From NCBI GenBank assembly GCA_016169955.1, contig JABJUM010000024.1, positions 434,001 to 498,000 on the forward strand: 64,000 nucleotides of DNA. The letters run 5' to 3'. Position 1 is the stretch's first letter; each line of letters opens with the position of its first letter. This DNA is from Phytophthora vignae f. sp. vignae (Eukaryota > Oomycota > Peronosporomycetes > Peronosporales > Peronosporaceae). The notes under the pieces are model-generated. The model was not told where the DNA came from. It saw only the letters and a list, made by a program, of their open reading frames with translations, and made no database searches. A program made the position numbers and the translations under genes. This document shows positions 31,251 through 40,700 of this stretch, piece after piece.

Positions 31251-31610
31251 CTCAGTCTGCAGTCAATCTACGGGGGGATCCACTCGAGCTTTGCGCTTCC
31301 GGTCGCTTGTTGCGAAATGGTTGCTTGGATCGGACGTGGCGGGCGGGCGACTGCGCATGATTGGATGAATCTCGTCGCAAAAGTACGTAGTATCGTGAAT
31401 TGGTTTAGATACCAGAAACCTTTATGAATTCGATAATGGTATGTTTAAATATCTTAATTGCTGATTGAGAAGTGCAAAATGACCTGTAGAAGTACTTGAA
31501 TTGTCACCATTCTATATAGTTTGGAGAAAATGTAAATAACATGATAAACCGTACGGCCTGCTTTGATGGGAAATCGGGAATCGAATTCTTGTGGCGCGAG
31601 TGATGCAGAG
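31251..31610. other. Intergenic, 360 bp
   Basis: Divergent promoter region between AsnRS and the Trm5N-NAA50 gene. No further feature. Confidence 0.5.
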
Positions 31611-32591
31611 ATGAGCTCCTCGCTGCGTCGGACGCTGCAGGTCGTGGGCGTGCGCGTGGCGGCCGCCAAGGCCGGCAAGGTGGTCAAGCGGCTGCAAGGT
31701 CATTTGCTGGATCTGCCGCGCCTGCGCAATGTGGTGCCTGACCCGACGCACGCAGGCAAGAAGCTGGTGCTGCTCAAGGCCGAGGCGAAGGACGAGAATG
31801 CGCTGAAGCCACTGCGCGAGCGGTTGGCGGAGCTCCTGCGTGCTGAGAGCTTCAGCTTTGTGTCCCATGCAGTGCAAATTGAATGTAGCCAAGATGCAGC
31901 GGCGCGCAAGGCAATAGATCACAGCGACAGAGCGGGCAATGCTGTGGTGAAGACACTGGCCATTAGGGACGTGTCCTTCCGCGCAGTGGACAGTGACAAC
32001 GTGCAGCAGCTACACGACATGAACGAGAAGCTCTTCCCCGTCAAGTACGGCGACGCGTTCTACGAGTACGTGACGGACGCTCCGGAGGGGTACTGCAAAC
32101 TCGGTACGCTGGGAATCTATTGTCAAGAGAGGGGCGAAGACGATGCAGTTGTCTGATGGTTTCCAGTCTGTATGTCCAGCTTACGACAGCGAAGGCAGTG
32201 CTATCGGATCGGTGTGCTGCGAAGTGGAGAAGGTGAAGATATCCGGCAGGCGCCGCTATCGCCTGTGCATCCTCACGATCGGCGTGCTGGAAGAGTACCG
32301 TCGTTCAAAGCTAGGTATGCACGCCCCCGCTTCTTACAATATCTGTGCATTGTTTGAGGGGCATCAATTTACAGTGTTGCTCTGCATTGTGTAGGTAGCC
32401 TACTACTTGAGAGCGTGATCGCGCAGGCCCGCAAGGACGGACTCGCGTACGTGTATCTCCACGTGCAGAGCAGCAATACAGCGGCGCAGCGCTTCTACTT
32501 GGCGCGCGGCTTCGAGGTGACTAAGATCAAGCGCAACTACTATTCACAGCTCACGCCGCCGCACTGCTTCGTACTGCGCCGGCAGCTCTGA
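31611..32591 (+). CDS. Chimeric protein: Trm5 N-terminal domain fused to NAA50-type acetyltransferase
   Basis: Three exons: 31611-32103, 32180-32314, 32395-32591; 274 aa. Residues 1-90 (LRRTLQVVGVRVAAAKAGKV, LPRLRNVVPDPTHAGKKLVL) are homologous to the start of TRM5 just downstream (TLEVVGVRVEAKKIGRVVKK). Residues about 117-274 are a GNAT acetyltransferase of the NAA50 group: SDNVQQLHDMNEKLFPVKYG, YRLCILTIGVLEEYRRSKLG (acetyl-CoA loop), VYLHVQSSNTAAQRFYLARG. The frame is continuous across the junction inside exon 1. Both NAA50-part introns have the same position and phase 1 as the NAA50 gene at 34136-34883, and both middle exons are 135 nt. The TRM5 catalytic domain is absent, so the Trm5 part may serve tRNA or protein binding. 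ATG 31566 is an alternative start. Confidence 0.85.
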
Positions 32592-32722
32592 GCGGGTGCA
32601 GTGCAGTGTAGCCATGTAAACTTCAACGACCAGAGAGGTCCTGTATTCGATGCAACTCGTGTGCACCACACCAACCGCATGTGGCCATCAATCCGTGCAG
32701 CCATTCCGATAAGCGCGTCATC

Positions 32723-34032
32723 ATGTCCAAGCCGCTGCTGGACAAGGCCCTGTTCAAGAAGACCTTGGAGGTCGTGGGCGTGCGCGTGGAGGCCAAGAAG
32801 ATCGGCCGCGTGGTCAAGAAGCTGCACGGCCACCTGCTGAACCTGCCGCGGCTGCGCAACGTGGTACCGGACCCGACCAACCCGGACCCGTACAAGAACT
32901 CGAGCAGCAAGCTCGTCCTGCTCAACGCCAAGGTGAAGGATGCCGAGACGCTGCAGCCGCTCAATGAGGACCTGGTGAGCTTCCTGAAGGAGGAGACTCT
33001 GGCCTTCGTGAGCCACGCCATCGAGCTGGACTACGACTACTTCGCCGTGGACCAGGTGCTGAGCGAGATCCTGCCCGAGGGCATGGACATCCCCAGCTCC
33101 TTCGAGACGGTGGGCCACATCGCGCACCTGAATCTTAGGGACAACCAGCTGCCGTACAAGAGCATCATCGGGCAGGTCATTCTGGACAAGAACGCGCAGA
33201 TCCGCACGGTCGTCAACAAGACGGACAACATCGAGACCAAGTTCCGCACGTTCCCCATGGAGGTGCTGGCTGGGGACGACGACATGGAGGTGGAGGTGCA
33301 CGAGAGCAAGGCCACGTTCAAGTTCAACTACGCCGAGGTCTACTGGAACTCGAGGCTGCAGCAGGAGCACCTGCGCATCATCCGGACCATCAAGCCGCAG
33401 GACGTCGTGTGCGATATGATGTGCGGCATCGGCCCGTTCGCCATCCCCGTGGCGCTCAACGGCACCAAGGTGTACGCGAACGACCTGAACCCGCGCAGCT
33501 ACCACTACCTGAAGGAGAACATTGCGATCAACAAGGTGGAGAAGCTCGTCACTGCGTACAACCTGGACGGCCGCGAGTTTCTGGCCAAGCTGCTGAGCGA
33601 GAAGAAGCAGTTCACTCAGGTGCTGATGAACCTGCCAGCCATCGCGCTTGAGTTCCTGGACGCCTTCCCTGGACAGTTCGACCACTGGGAAGGAGAGCTG
33701 CCCTACATCCACTGCTACTGCTTCTCCAACGCCGAAGACGTCAAGCAGGACGTCAAGGAGGTAAGCGATGGACGCAAATTTGGCCGCAATGCTGCTGAGA
33801 TTCTCACTTTGTTGTGCTTGATTCTGCCTTACAGCGTGCCGAGAAGATCATGGGCGGCGAGCTGGACCCGGAGAGGACGTCGTTCCACCTCGTGCGCGAT
33901 GTGGCGCCCAAGAAGGTCATGGTTTGCATCTCCTTCCAGCTGCCGGAGTCGATCGCCTTCAGCTCGGAGCGTCAGGCCTCCAAGCAGGACGACCCCAAGC
34001 GGCGGAAGGTCGAGGCCGACGCCGCGGCTTGA
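32723..34032 (+). CDS. TRM5: tRNA (guanine-N1)-methyltransferase Trm5
   Basis: Two exons, 32723-33760 and 33835-34032 (phase 0); 411 aa. Trm5 makes m1G37 next to the anticodon, preventing frameshifting. The N-terminal domain (LEVVGVRVEAKKIGRVVKKL, LPRLRNVVPDPTNPDPYKNS) leads into the middle domain (VGHIAHLNLRDNQLPYKSII, IGQVILDKN) and the SAM domain: QEHLRIIRTIKPQDVVCDMM, CGIGPFAIPVALNGTKVYAN, DLNPRSYHYLKENI, LMNLPAIALEFLDAF. A short basic tail ends the protein. No obvious mitochondrial presequence is seen from this start. Confidence 0.95.
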
Positions 34033-34135
34033 TTGTCGGGGCCTGTAGATGCATGTTTAGACAAGGATATCACGCAAAAGTGAAGGAATTCAATCGCCAG
34101 TCGCGTGCTGTTCTACATATTTTAAAGCTTTTGTG

Positions 34136-34883
34136 CTACGGAGTGAGCTGCCTACGCAGCACGTAGCAGTCCGGCGGCTCGATGCGCTTGTAGTAGTTGC
34201 GCAAGATCTGCGTGGCCTCGAATCCGTGCGCAAGGTAGAACCGCAGCGCTGCCTTGTTGCTCGTTTGGACGTGGAGATACAATTGCGCCACTCCGTCCTG
34301 GGTTGACTGCGCCACAACACCTTCGAGGAGCCGACTGCCTGCAACGCATGAGCATGAACGATGAGATCCTCTGGACCAAAATGCAACATCCTCATCTCCT
34401 CCTCGTGCCTACCGATTCTTGCGCGCCGATAGCCTTCCAGCACGCCGAGCGTCATGATGTACGTCCGCTCAAGGCCCTCGGGTCCTCCTTCCACAGGCTC
34501 TCGACGACAGCAGATAGCTCCGACGGCGAAACCTCCTCCGACGCATGCTGGCCACACACAGAGACAACATGTTGTCAATCAATGCATGCAGCTAGCTACC
34601 AGTCCAGCTCACAGCTCAGCCTACCGATCTGGGCGTAACCCGGCGGAGAGCCCACGACCTCCTTGTAGAAGGCCAGGTTGTAGCGCACGGGGAAGAGCTG
34701 CAGGTTGAGCTCGCGCAGACGCTGCACGTTGTTCTTGTCCACGGGGCCGAAGACGACGTCCACTGCAGTCGTCACGGCCGCGACTGGTCTGCTCCCATCC
34801 GCTTCTGCTGCCTCTTTATCACTCAAGTGCTTGGTCGGCTTGCAGCTCGCCGACGCAGTTGAGATGGAGCCCTGTCTTGCCAT
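34136..34883 (-). CDS. NAA50: N-alpha-acetyltransferase 50-like GNAT protein
   Basis: Three minus-strand exons: 34883-34625, 34547-34413, 34338-34136; 198 aa from ATG 34883. NAA50 acetylates protein N-termini starting with Met-hydrophobic and binds the NatA complex. Motifs: VFGPVDKNNVQRLRELNLQL, FPVRYNLAFYKEVV (FPV.Y substrate site), FAVGAICCRREP, YIMTLGVLEGYRRARIGSRL (acetyl-CoA-binding), LYLHVQTSNKAALRFYLAHG and the closing NYYKRIEPPDCYVL. An in-frame ATG at 35006 would add 41 residues but leaves only 20 bp to the divergent gene, so 34883 is preferred. Convergent with TRM5. Confidence 0.9.
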
Positions 34884-35026
34884 CGCTAAGCAGCGAAATT
34901 CAGATTGTGCCTCGAAACGATTGGGTTGCTCGTAACGGCGCAAGTTGAAGTGGAACTGTGTGACTGCTTGGCGCGATCTTCCGCAGATTTCGAGATCTCG
35001 CGTCATTTTGTGATTCCCTGCTCCTG

Positions 35027-35665
35027 ATGACGATGAAGCTGCTACTGCTGCTGCTGTGGACCATCTCCTCCACCCTCCTCGCTCTCGTCATCCCCGTCGC
35101 CTTTGCGTCGGACGATCTCTCTGCGCTGCAACATCACGTGAGCCCCGTGCTGGAGACGTCGAACCTGCTGGACAGCGACGACTTCTTCGTGTGCAACTCG
35201 AAGGTGCCCGGCATGAATGGCCACTACGTGCTGCAGCCCTCGACCGTGGTGCAGTCGGACCCGGACACGCCCGTGTTCTTCCGGGAAGACAGCGAGGAAA
35301 AAGGTGAAGACGGAGAGCAGTCCACTGCGGTGGCTCTGGCTGCTGATGCGGCAGCGGCGACGACGGACTTTCGACTGTTCCGGCACAACGGCTTCTGGAT
35401 GATCGCCGACGTGGAGCCCTGGCCGCCGGTGACGCACTTCCGCTGCGACCCGACCAAGACGCAGATCCTGGGCATGGATGTCACCGAGGTGTGCGGCTTG
35501 GGGCAGTCGACGCCGCCGCGCATCGGCTACTCGCCTGCGGACCCCAAGCTCGGAGACTTCTCGCTCACTCTGCATCGCCACGCCTGTCAGGAGCTGCCGC
35601 AGATTGAGGGTCACGATGGAGAGAGCTTAAGGAACAACTTCTCGACGCTCAAGGAGGAGCTCTAA
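35027..35665 (+). CDS. Secretory-pathway protein of unknown function with C-terminal KEEL
   Basis: Single exon, 212 aa; family not recognised. A clear signal peptide (MKLLLLLLWTISSTLLALVI followed by PVAFASD) gives cleavage near residue 27. The body has several Cys (FFVCNSKVPG, FRCDPTKTQ, TEVCGLG, RHACQELP) and the statement-like blocks GFWMIADVEPWPPVTHFRC and TPPRIGYSPADPKLGDFSL. It ends LKEEL: KEEL resembles the KDEL/HDEL ER-retrieval signals, so an ER-lumen resident protein is plausible (inference). Ala-rich acidic linker at about residues 88-115. Starts 143 bp from the divergent NAA50. Confidence 0.75.
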   Translation: MTMKLLLLLLWTISSTLLALVIPVAFASDDLSALQHHVSPVLETSNLLDSDDFFVCNSKVPGMNGHYVLQPSTVVQSDPDTPVFFREDSEEKGEDGEQSTAVALAADAAAATTDFRLFRHNGFWMIADVEPWPPVTHFRCDPTKTQILGMDVTEVCGLGQSTPPRIGYSPADPKLGDFSLTLHRHACQELPQIEGHDGESLRNNFSTLKEEL

Positions 35666-35704
35666 CTACCTCAATCTGAATCTGTTTGCCTTTTGTTTGG
35701 TTGC

Positions 35705-37675
35705 TCAGTTCCACATTACAGCGAGGTTCTGCTTCCTGACGGCGAAGACGCAAGCTAAAGGCAGGTGATCGGACGGACAGTGGGCGTTGGGCAGCCACGA
35801 TGACGTTCTACCGAAGACATTGGGCAGGATCGGAGCGCACCACGTCCCCATGTAGCGCGTGGTGGCGTATCGATCTGTCGCCTTTGCGTCCTCCGCCACG
35901 CTGTCGTGCCAGTCTTGGGGCTTGTGCTTCACCCACTCGACATCCGCGACGCTCACGGACTCGCGCTCGTCTTGGCCGACTGCCTCGAGCTCTTCTAGCG
36001 TCGGTAACTGGAGCAGTTGGAACGGCGTGAGCTGGCCCGTCGAGTGGAAAATGTAGTCGATTGTGCCCTGGAAGTTCTTGCTGGAGAACGTGAGCTCGGG
36101 CTCGCTCATGTACTCGGCGTACGCTCCGTAGGCGCTCTCCATCATCTCGCTGTGGACGAGTAGACTGTCGCGGTCGGCTCGAGGCTGCAGAGTCGCGTAT
36201 CGCTTCGCCTCGGCGCGCTGGTCGCTGCCACCAACGCTGCGATCAACAGCAGACAATAGCGGACGAGGACACACGTCCACGTTGACAACCGGTTTGCTCT
36301 GCTTCGCTTCGCTAGTGTAGCGTGGCGTACGACCCGATCCGAACGAGACATCGTAGGCCTTGACGTCTGGAGGAACGTCTGGAGCAAGAAACAGAGGCTT
36401 CTCGGCCGAGTCTCCCGAGCTTGGAGCTCTCCTCTTGTAAGCAGCGTGCTCTAACGTGCTCTCAGGGGCCGATGGCTGACTCCAATGGCCCCAGCCGTGC
36501 TCGTTGCGCGCCATCACCCGGAACTGGTACGTCATGTTGGCGCTCAACGAAGTCACCACGAACGACTTGGCCGCTCCATCCGGGACCGCCAGCTCGTACA
36601 AGAAGCCTGACGTCTTGCTCGCACAGCTCTTAACTGCGATCTTGTACTCCAGAACCGGAGCCGATGATGTTAGCGACGTCACGGACGGCGGAGGTGGCTG
36701 CCAGTTGACTCTCAGTGATGAAGCCGTGGGCTCATCGATCGCCGGACGACTTGGAGCGGCTGGAGCCTCGGGAACAGGTCGCCGACGCCCCGTTAGTATT
36801 GTATGGTAGACGTCGCTGCTTGGAGTGGCATTAAAAGTCCCGGCCAGCACGATGGGGAGCTGGAAATCCGCGTTAAACACAGCGACCTGACGGCACAAGT
36901 ACTCGGTCTGCAGCACCCGAACGCGCTCCATCTCGGGTGTCGCCCCTGCTGCGAGCTGCGTGTTCACGACGCAGAGCGCAGAGGGCAGCGCCGACGTCTC
37001 CCACGGCTGCAGACTCACCAGCAGCGCAAGTTTGTCCTGCTTTGCCCTCGCCGCAAGATTCGGGTCGTTGATGTTGGCGCACAGATCGTTCAAATGCACC
37101 TCGCTCGACCGGAAGAGCTGGAAGGTGCTCTTCCGGAACGCCGTGACGAGCCCCTCATCGATCTCTTTGGCCACCGCAGCCGAGTTGGGCGCCGCAGACG
37201 CCGTGTAGATGCTGTCATACCCAGCCGTGGCCAGTTCCACCGCCCACCAGTCGTCGTACTCGTCCACTTCCTGCAATGCAACAGCAAGAAGGCAATGGTT
37301 AGTTGGCATGTTGAAGTGCACGGGATGACAGTGGACGGCTTACCTGAAGGCACATGATGTCGGCGTCGTACGATAAAATCTCTCTGTTGCAGTTGCGGCA
37401 AAGTGAGCAATAGTAGGCAACAGCCTCATAAGAGATGCAGGCAGCCATCACTACCGCAGCAGTCGATCTCGTCGTTGGCGGATGTTGAGGATCGCAGCGC
37501 TGACGTAGCTCCTGCCTCCGCGCTGCATCCGCCGCGCGCCCATTTGCGACAGGACATTGTACGTGAGCACCGACACCTTCTCGAGGTCGGCCAGCTCGCC
37601 CAGCTCCGCTAGATCCTGCTTGGCAGGCACGAACGCTCGGAATGGGAGCTCTTCGTCCGTCAAGGATGAGTACAT
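35705..37675 (-). CDS. Endonuclease/exonuclease/phosphatase-fold protein split by a fibronectin type III domain
   Basis: Three minus-strand exons: 37675-37455, 37383-37344, 37270-35705; 608 aa. The EEP fold resembles CCR4/Angel/nocturnin: VSVLTYNVLSQMGARRM, ILSYDADIMCLQEVDEYDDW (metal Glu), then PIVLAGTFNATPSSDVYHTI. Here a fibronectin III domain (about residues 253-359; LRVNWQPPPPS, EYKIAVKS, SLSANMTYQFRVMARNEHGW) interrupts. The fold resumes with NFQGTIDYIFHSTGQLTPFQ and ends NAHCPSDHLPLACVF (PSDH His-Asp). The usual GDFN Asp is Thr (AGTFN) and the usual NTHL His is Gln (VVNTQL). Loss of these residues argues against deadenylase activity even though the Glu and SDH are retained. Confidence 0.85.
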
Positions 37676-37812
37676 CGCTGTATGGCGGCTACACGCTCGA
37701 AAAGACACATGGATACATACACATAAATCGGTTTAAAAGTGCATGGCAATGTAAAACCGACACAAAACCGGTTTGGAAATTCCTAAATCGCACATTCCAA
37801 AAATCAGCCAAA

Positions 37813-38331
37813 ATGGTGAGTGCGAGCTCTCGTCGTGGACGTCTGCGGCCCTGTATCTTCATGCGCAGAGCCCCTCTCTCCTTCCATACACCTCCTTCGT
37901 CTGCATTGCTATCACTTGTATACCTGAATTAAATATCCCCATTTGAATCGTTCTCTGTGACCCGCAGGACGCCGGCGCACTGCGAGCTGTGAGCGGCCAG
38001 ACCGGCACGCTGGTGCTGGACATCCAGGGCCAAGTGCTGTCGGCCACGGGCGAGCTGCGCGGCACCTCCGGCGAGATCGCGGCCGAGACCATCTACTCCA
38101 TGCTGCAGGACTCGGGCAGCGTGCTGGACGCCAGCCAGAAGGAGGAGCTGCAGCGAATGACCAGTAAGACCTCAGACTATGAGCTGCTCAGCTGTGGGGC
38201 CATTAGCGAGGATATTAAACTAACTCTTGTGTTGTCTGCCTATTGCAGTCACGTTCCCGACGTACGACTACGTCGTGACGCTGGATGCCGAGCAGGTCTA
38301 CGTCGTCAAGCGCAGCACCGTGCAGGAATAA
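37813..38331 (+). CDS. LAMTOR4: LAMTOR4-like Ragulator subunit (roadblock fold)
   Basis: Three exons: 37813-37815, 37968-38163, 38249-38331; 93 aa. The first exon holds only the ATG, followed immediately by GTGAGT; the second begins GACGCCGGC. LAMTOR4 is part of the pentameric Ragulator that docks Rag GTPases and mTORC1 on lysosomes. The sequence TGTLVLDIQGQVLSATGELR, a central helix (EIAAETIYSMLQDSG) and the final YDYVVTLDAEQVYVVKRSTV match the animal pattern (LGYLVLSEGAVLASSGDLE ... LLVTVSGQRVFVVKR). Confidence 0.82.
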
Positions 38332-38433
38332 GGAGACGAGACCAAGAAAATGTAATGAACGGGAAGGTGAAGCCATATTGCATGGGGGTAATTGTATTTG
38401 TCATTTTAGCTGGTGGATGGATGCTCAAGTGTA

Positions 38434-39382
38434 CTTCTCCGGTCCGGAAAAGAATTAACAGTTCACATACCAATGCATATCTGAAAAAGTAATGACTGTA
38501 TTGATGCTGCGAAACCTGCATTCGAAAGCTCTAAGTGCGGGCTTTCCAGGTATATTTTTTACGAGCGCTTAACACGACGCAGTATCTAACTACCACGCTC
38601 GCAATGGAGGTATCCACGACCCCTCTAAGGTTTTTTTCGCTGTGTCGTTGCTTGTTGGAATTACGCAAAACTAAAATAATCATTCAAAAGAACTTTAAAC
38701 AGTTGTTCCATACAGCCCCACAGTTTCGTTAAAATAGCCCTCCCTTTCGGTTGTTTTAGCAATCGGAACCACGAGGTTTTTTGCTGGTTAGATTGATATG
38801 CGACAAATCAGTGTTCGAATCCCATTGATTTCAGCCAATAGAACAAGCCTCAATGTTAGAGCTATGATTTATCAGATGATGTACTATGAATTAGAGAAAC
38901 TGAAGTGCTCCACACAAAAGATGGTGAATCCCACTTTCTACCGCAGCTGGTTCACATGTCAGCGCTGTCGGAGATGCACTTGACGAGAGTCCACGCCGCT
39001 GCTTGTAGTGCGAGAGCTTGTAGTCGTTGTGTCCGTGGTGCTTGATCACTGTTTCCATGACGTTTTGAAGGGTCAGGAAACAGTGGTCAAGCGTGTCGAC
39101 GCTGCCCCACGCTTCAAGCGGCCGCCCACAGACCGCTCAGCGAGGAACAGCGCGATGGCTTGCCGCGTTTCCTCAGGGATGTCGACGGTGCCCTTGGCCC
39201 GCCCCATTATCGTGTTGCTGGCTCGTTTTGTTGTGCCGATAGGGGCTGGCTCCTTTTGTTGTGTCGACACCTTCATATTAGCGCTGGTCGTACATCGTAG
39301 TCGCTATTATTTTTATCCAATAAAATAAAGAGAGGTTTTATTAGAAAAACCTAACTGTTAATTCTTTTCCGGACCGGAGAAG
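38434..39382. mobile_element. Decayed Tc1/mariner-like element with 30-bp TIRs
   Basis: The ends CTTCTCCGGTCCGGAAAAGA plus ATTAACAGTT (38434-38463) and its perfect inverse (39353-39382) are each flanked by TA (38432-38433, 39383-39384), the Tc1/mariner target site. The 949-bp element contains a minus-strand transposase N-terminal remnant (39073-39276) but no DDE domain. Identical 30-bp TIRs suggest fairly recent movement. It separates LAMTOR4 from the coiled-coil gene. Confidence 0.82.
39073..39276 (-). pseudogene. Transposase N-terminal remnant
   Basis: 67-codon frame with MGRAKGTVDIPEETRQAIAL and FLAERSVGGRLKRGAAST. This resembles the start of mariner/Tc1-type transposases, in which a first helix is followed by GKLKRGA and a helix-turn-helix. 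The helix-turn-helix and the catalytic domain do not follow. It lies inside the TIR-bounded element. Confidence 0.5.
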
Positions 39383-39420
39383 TACACACGCGGGGCGGGT
39401 TTTGCTGGAGTGTAGGACAT

Positions 39421-40194
39421 TTACTCGTCCTCCAACGCCAGCTTCTCTTTGAGTAGCTGTTTGTATCGTGCCTCGCGTTCCTGGAGTTCCTGCTGACGCT
39501 GGCGACGGCGGTACTCCTCTTTCTCCTGCCGACGCCGCTTCTCGGCGTTGCGCGCGGCGAGGAGGTCCATTTTGCGGTGCGAGTTGGTCTTCTCGAGGTC
39601 CAACAGCGCCTTCAGCCGCTTCTCCTCGTCGATGATGGCGCGCTTCTCGCGGCGCAGCAGCTCCAGATCCGACGTCTCGGTGAGTGCCTTGAGGATGACC
39701 TCGCTCTTGGCTGCTTTGGCTCGCTTCTCCAGCTCCCGCGAGCGACGCGCGCGCTCCATCATGCGGAGACGATGCTCCTCGTCCAGACGTTCGTTGTCGG
39801 CCACGAGGTTCACGTGGAACGGGGAGCGCGCCGTCTTCTGCGTCCACTTGTCCAAGTGTTGGCGACGCGCGCGGATCTTGTTCAAGCGCCGCGCTCGCTC
39901 CTCCTGCTCCAGCGCCAGCCGCACCTGGTCGCGCTCCATGTACTTCTTGGACTGGATGGCGGCGGAGTCCGAGTACGGCATGGGGCCATCGTCGAAGTCG
40001 CGGTCGAAGGACGCCGTAGAGCGAGAGGCTGCAGACGACGCCGACCGACTGAGAGGTCGTCGATAGTCTTCATCTTCCTGCTGGTAGCCCTCATCGTCGT
40101 CTTGGCCGCTGCCCTCGTCATAGCCCTCTTGCTGCTGCTGGCCCTCCTCGTTCTCCTCGAACTTGAGCGCCTGCACGAAACGCTCTTCTGCCAT
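39421..40194 (-). CDS. Coiled-coil protein of unknown function
   Basis: Single exon, 257 aa. N-terminal 80 residues are acidic/Gln-rich (EENEEGQQQQEGYDEGSGQD) and Ser-rich; residues about 90-257 are nearly continuous Glu/Arg/Lys/Leu coiled coil (RVLALEQEER-type heptads, EKRRRQEKEEYRRRQRQQEL). A better ordered central part reads TARSPFHVNLVADNERLDEE and SEVILKALTETSDLELLRRE. I do not recognise a named family. Its head-to-head position with kintoun (507 bp between starts) hints at a shared flagellar context, which is only an inference. TTG upstream start rejected. Confidence 0.75.
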   Translation of the reverse strand: MAEERFVQALKFEENEEGQQQQEGYDEGSGQDDDEGYQQEDEDYRRPLSRSASSAASRSTASFDRDFDDGPMPYSDSAAIQSKKYMERDQVRLALEQEERARRLNKIRARRQHLDKWTQKTARSPFHVNLVADNERLDEEHRLRMMERARRSRELEKRAKAAKSEVILKALTETSDLELLRREKRAIIDEEKRLKALLDLEKTNSHRKMDLLAARNAEKRRRQEKEEYRRRQRQQELQEREARYKQLLKEKLALEDE

Positions 40195-40700
40195 ACCAAA
40201 CGCAACCAGCAACAGTCAGTCTCTGGAGCCATATTCAAGCCTCAAACAGCCCCAACGCACCGAGTTCCTCCTGCTGCGCCGGCATCGTTATCGTTAGCTC
40301 TTGCTGGGGACAGCTTCAATGTGTCCGTCCGCGCAACATGGCTACAACCCCACCCACCCGTCTTCTATTTTTGCTCGAGGACTGTTTTATATAGACCTAG
40401 GGGACTATTTTGTTTTATTTTATTTTCCTTGGACCATTTCCGGACTATTTGTGGGCCAATCAATGGGCAGGGGCCTGAGTAGAGTCTGATTAGTGTAGCT
40501 TCCTTGGCCAATCGCGTGCTCGGATTCGGCACACCCGCCAATGTCACAAACGCCAGGGAGCGCAATTCGCACCGCATCGTGTCCCTTGGCGCGCAAAGGA
40601 TCCGCGGAACCAGTCGAGCATTGGCGCAGCACACACCGTGGTGGGAAGCGTCCAGGACGCCAAGGCATCTACCACTACCACCTCTGTGAGCAACAACGCA
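40195..40700. other. Divergent intergenic region, 506 bp
   Basis: Between the coiled-coil gene and kintoun; a T/TTTTA-rich segment lies at 40380-40430. Nothing else seen. Confidence 0.5.

Noticed and set aside
29871..31427. 518-codon open frame antisense to AsnRS
   Set aside because: Same codon-bias artefact; the sense strand carries class II synthetase motifs.
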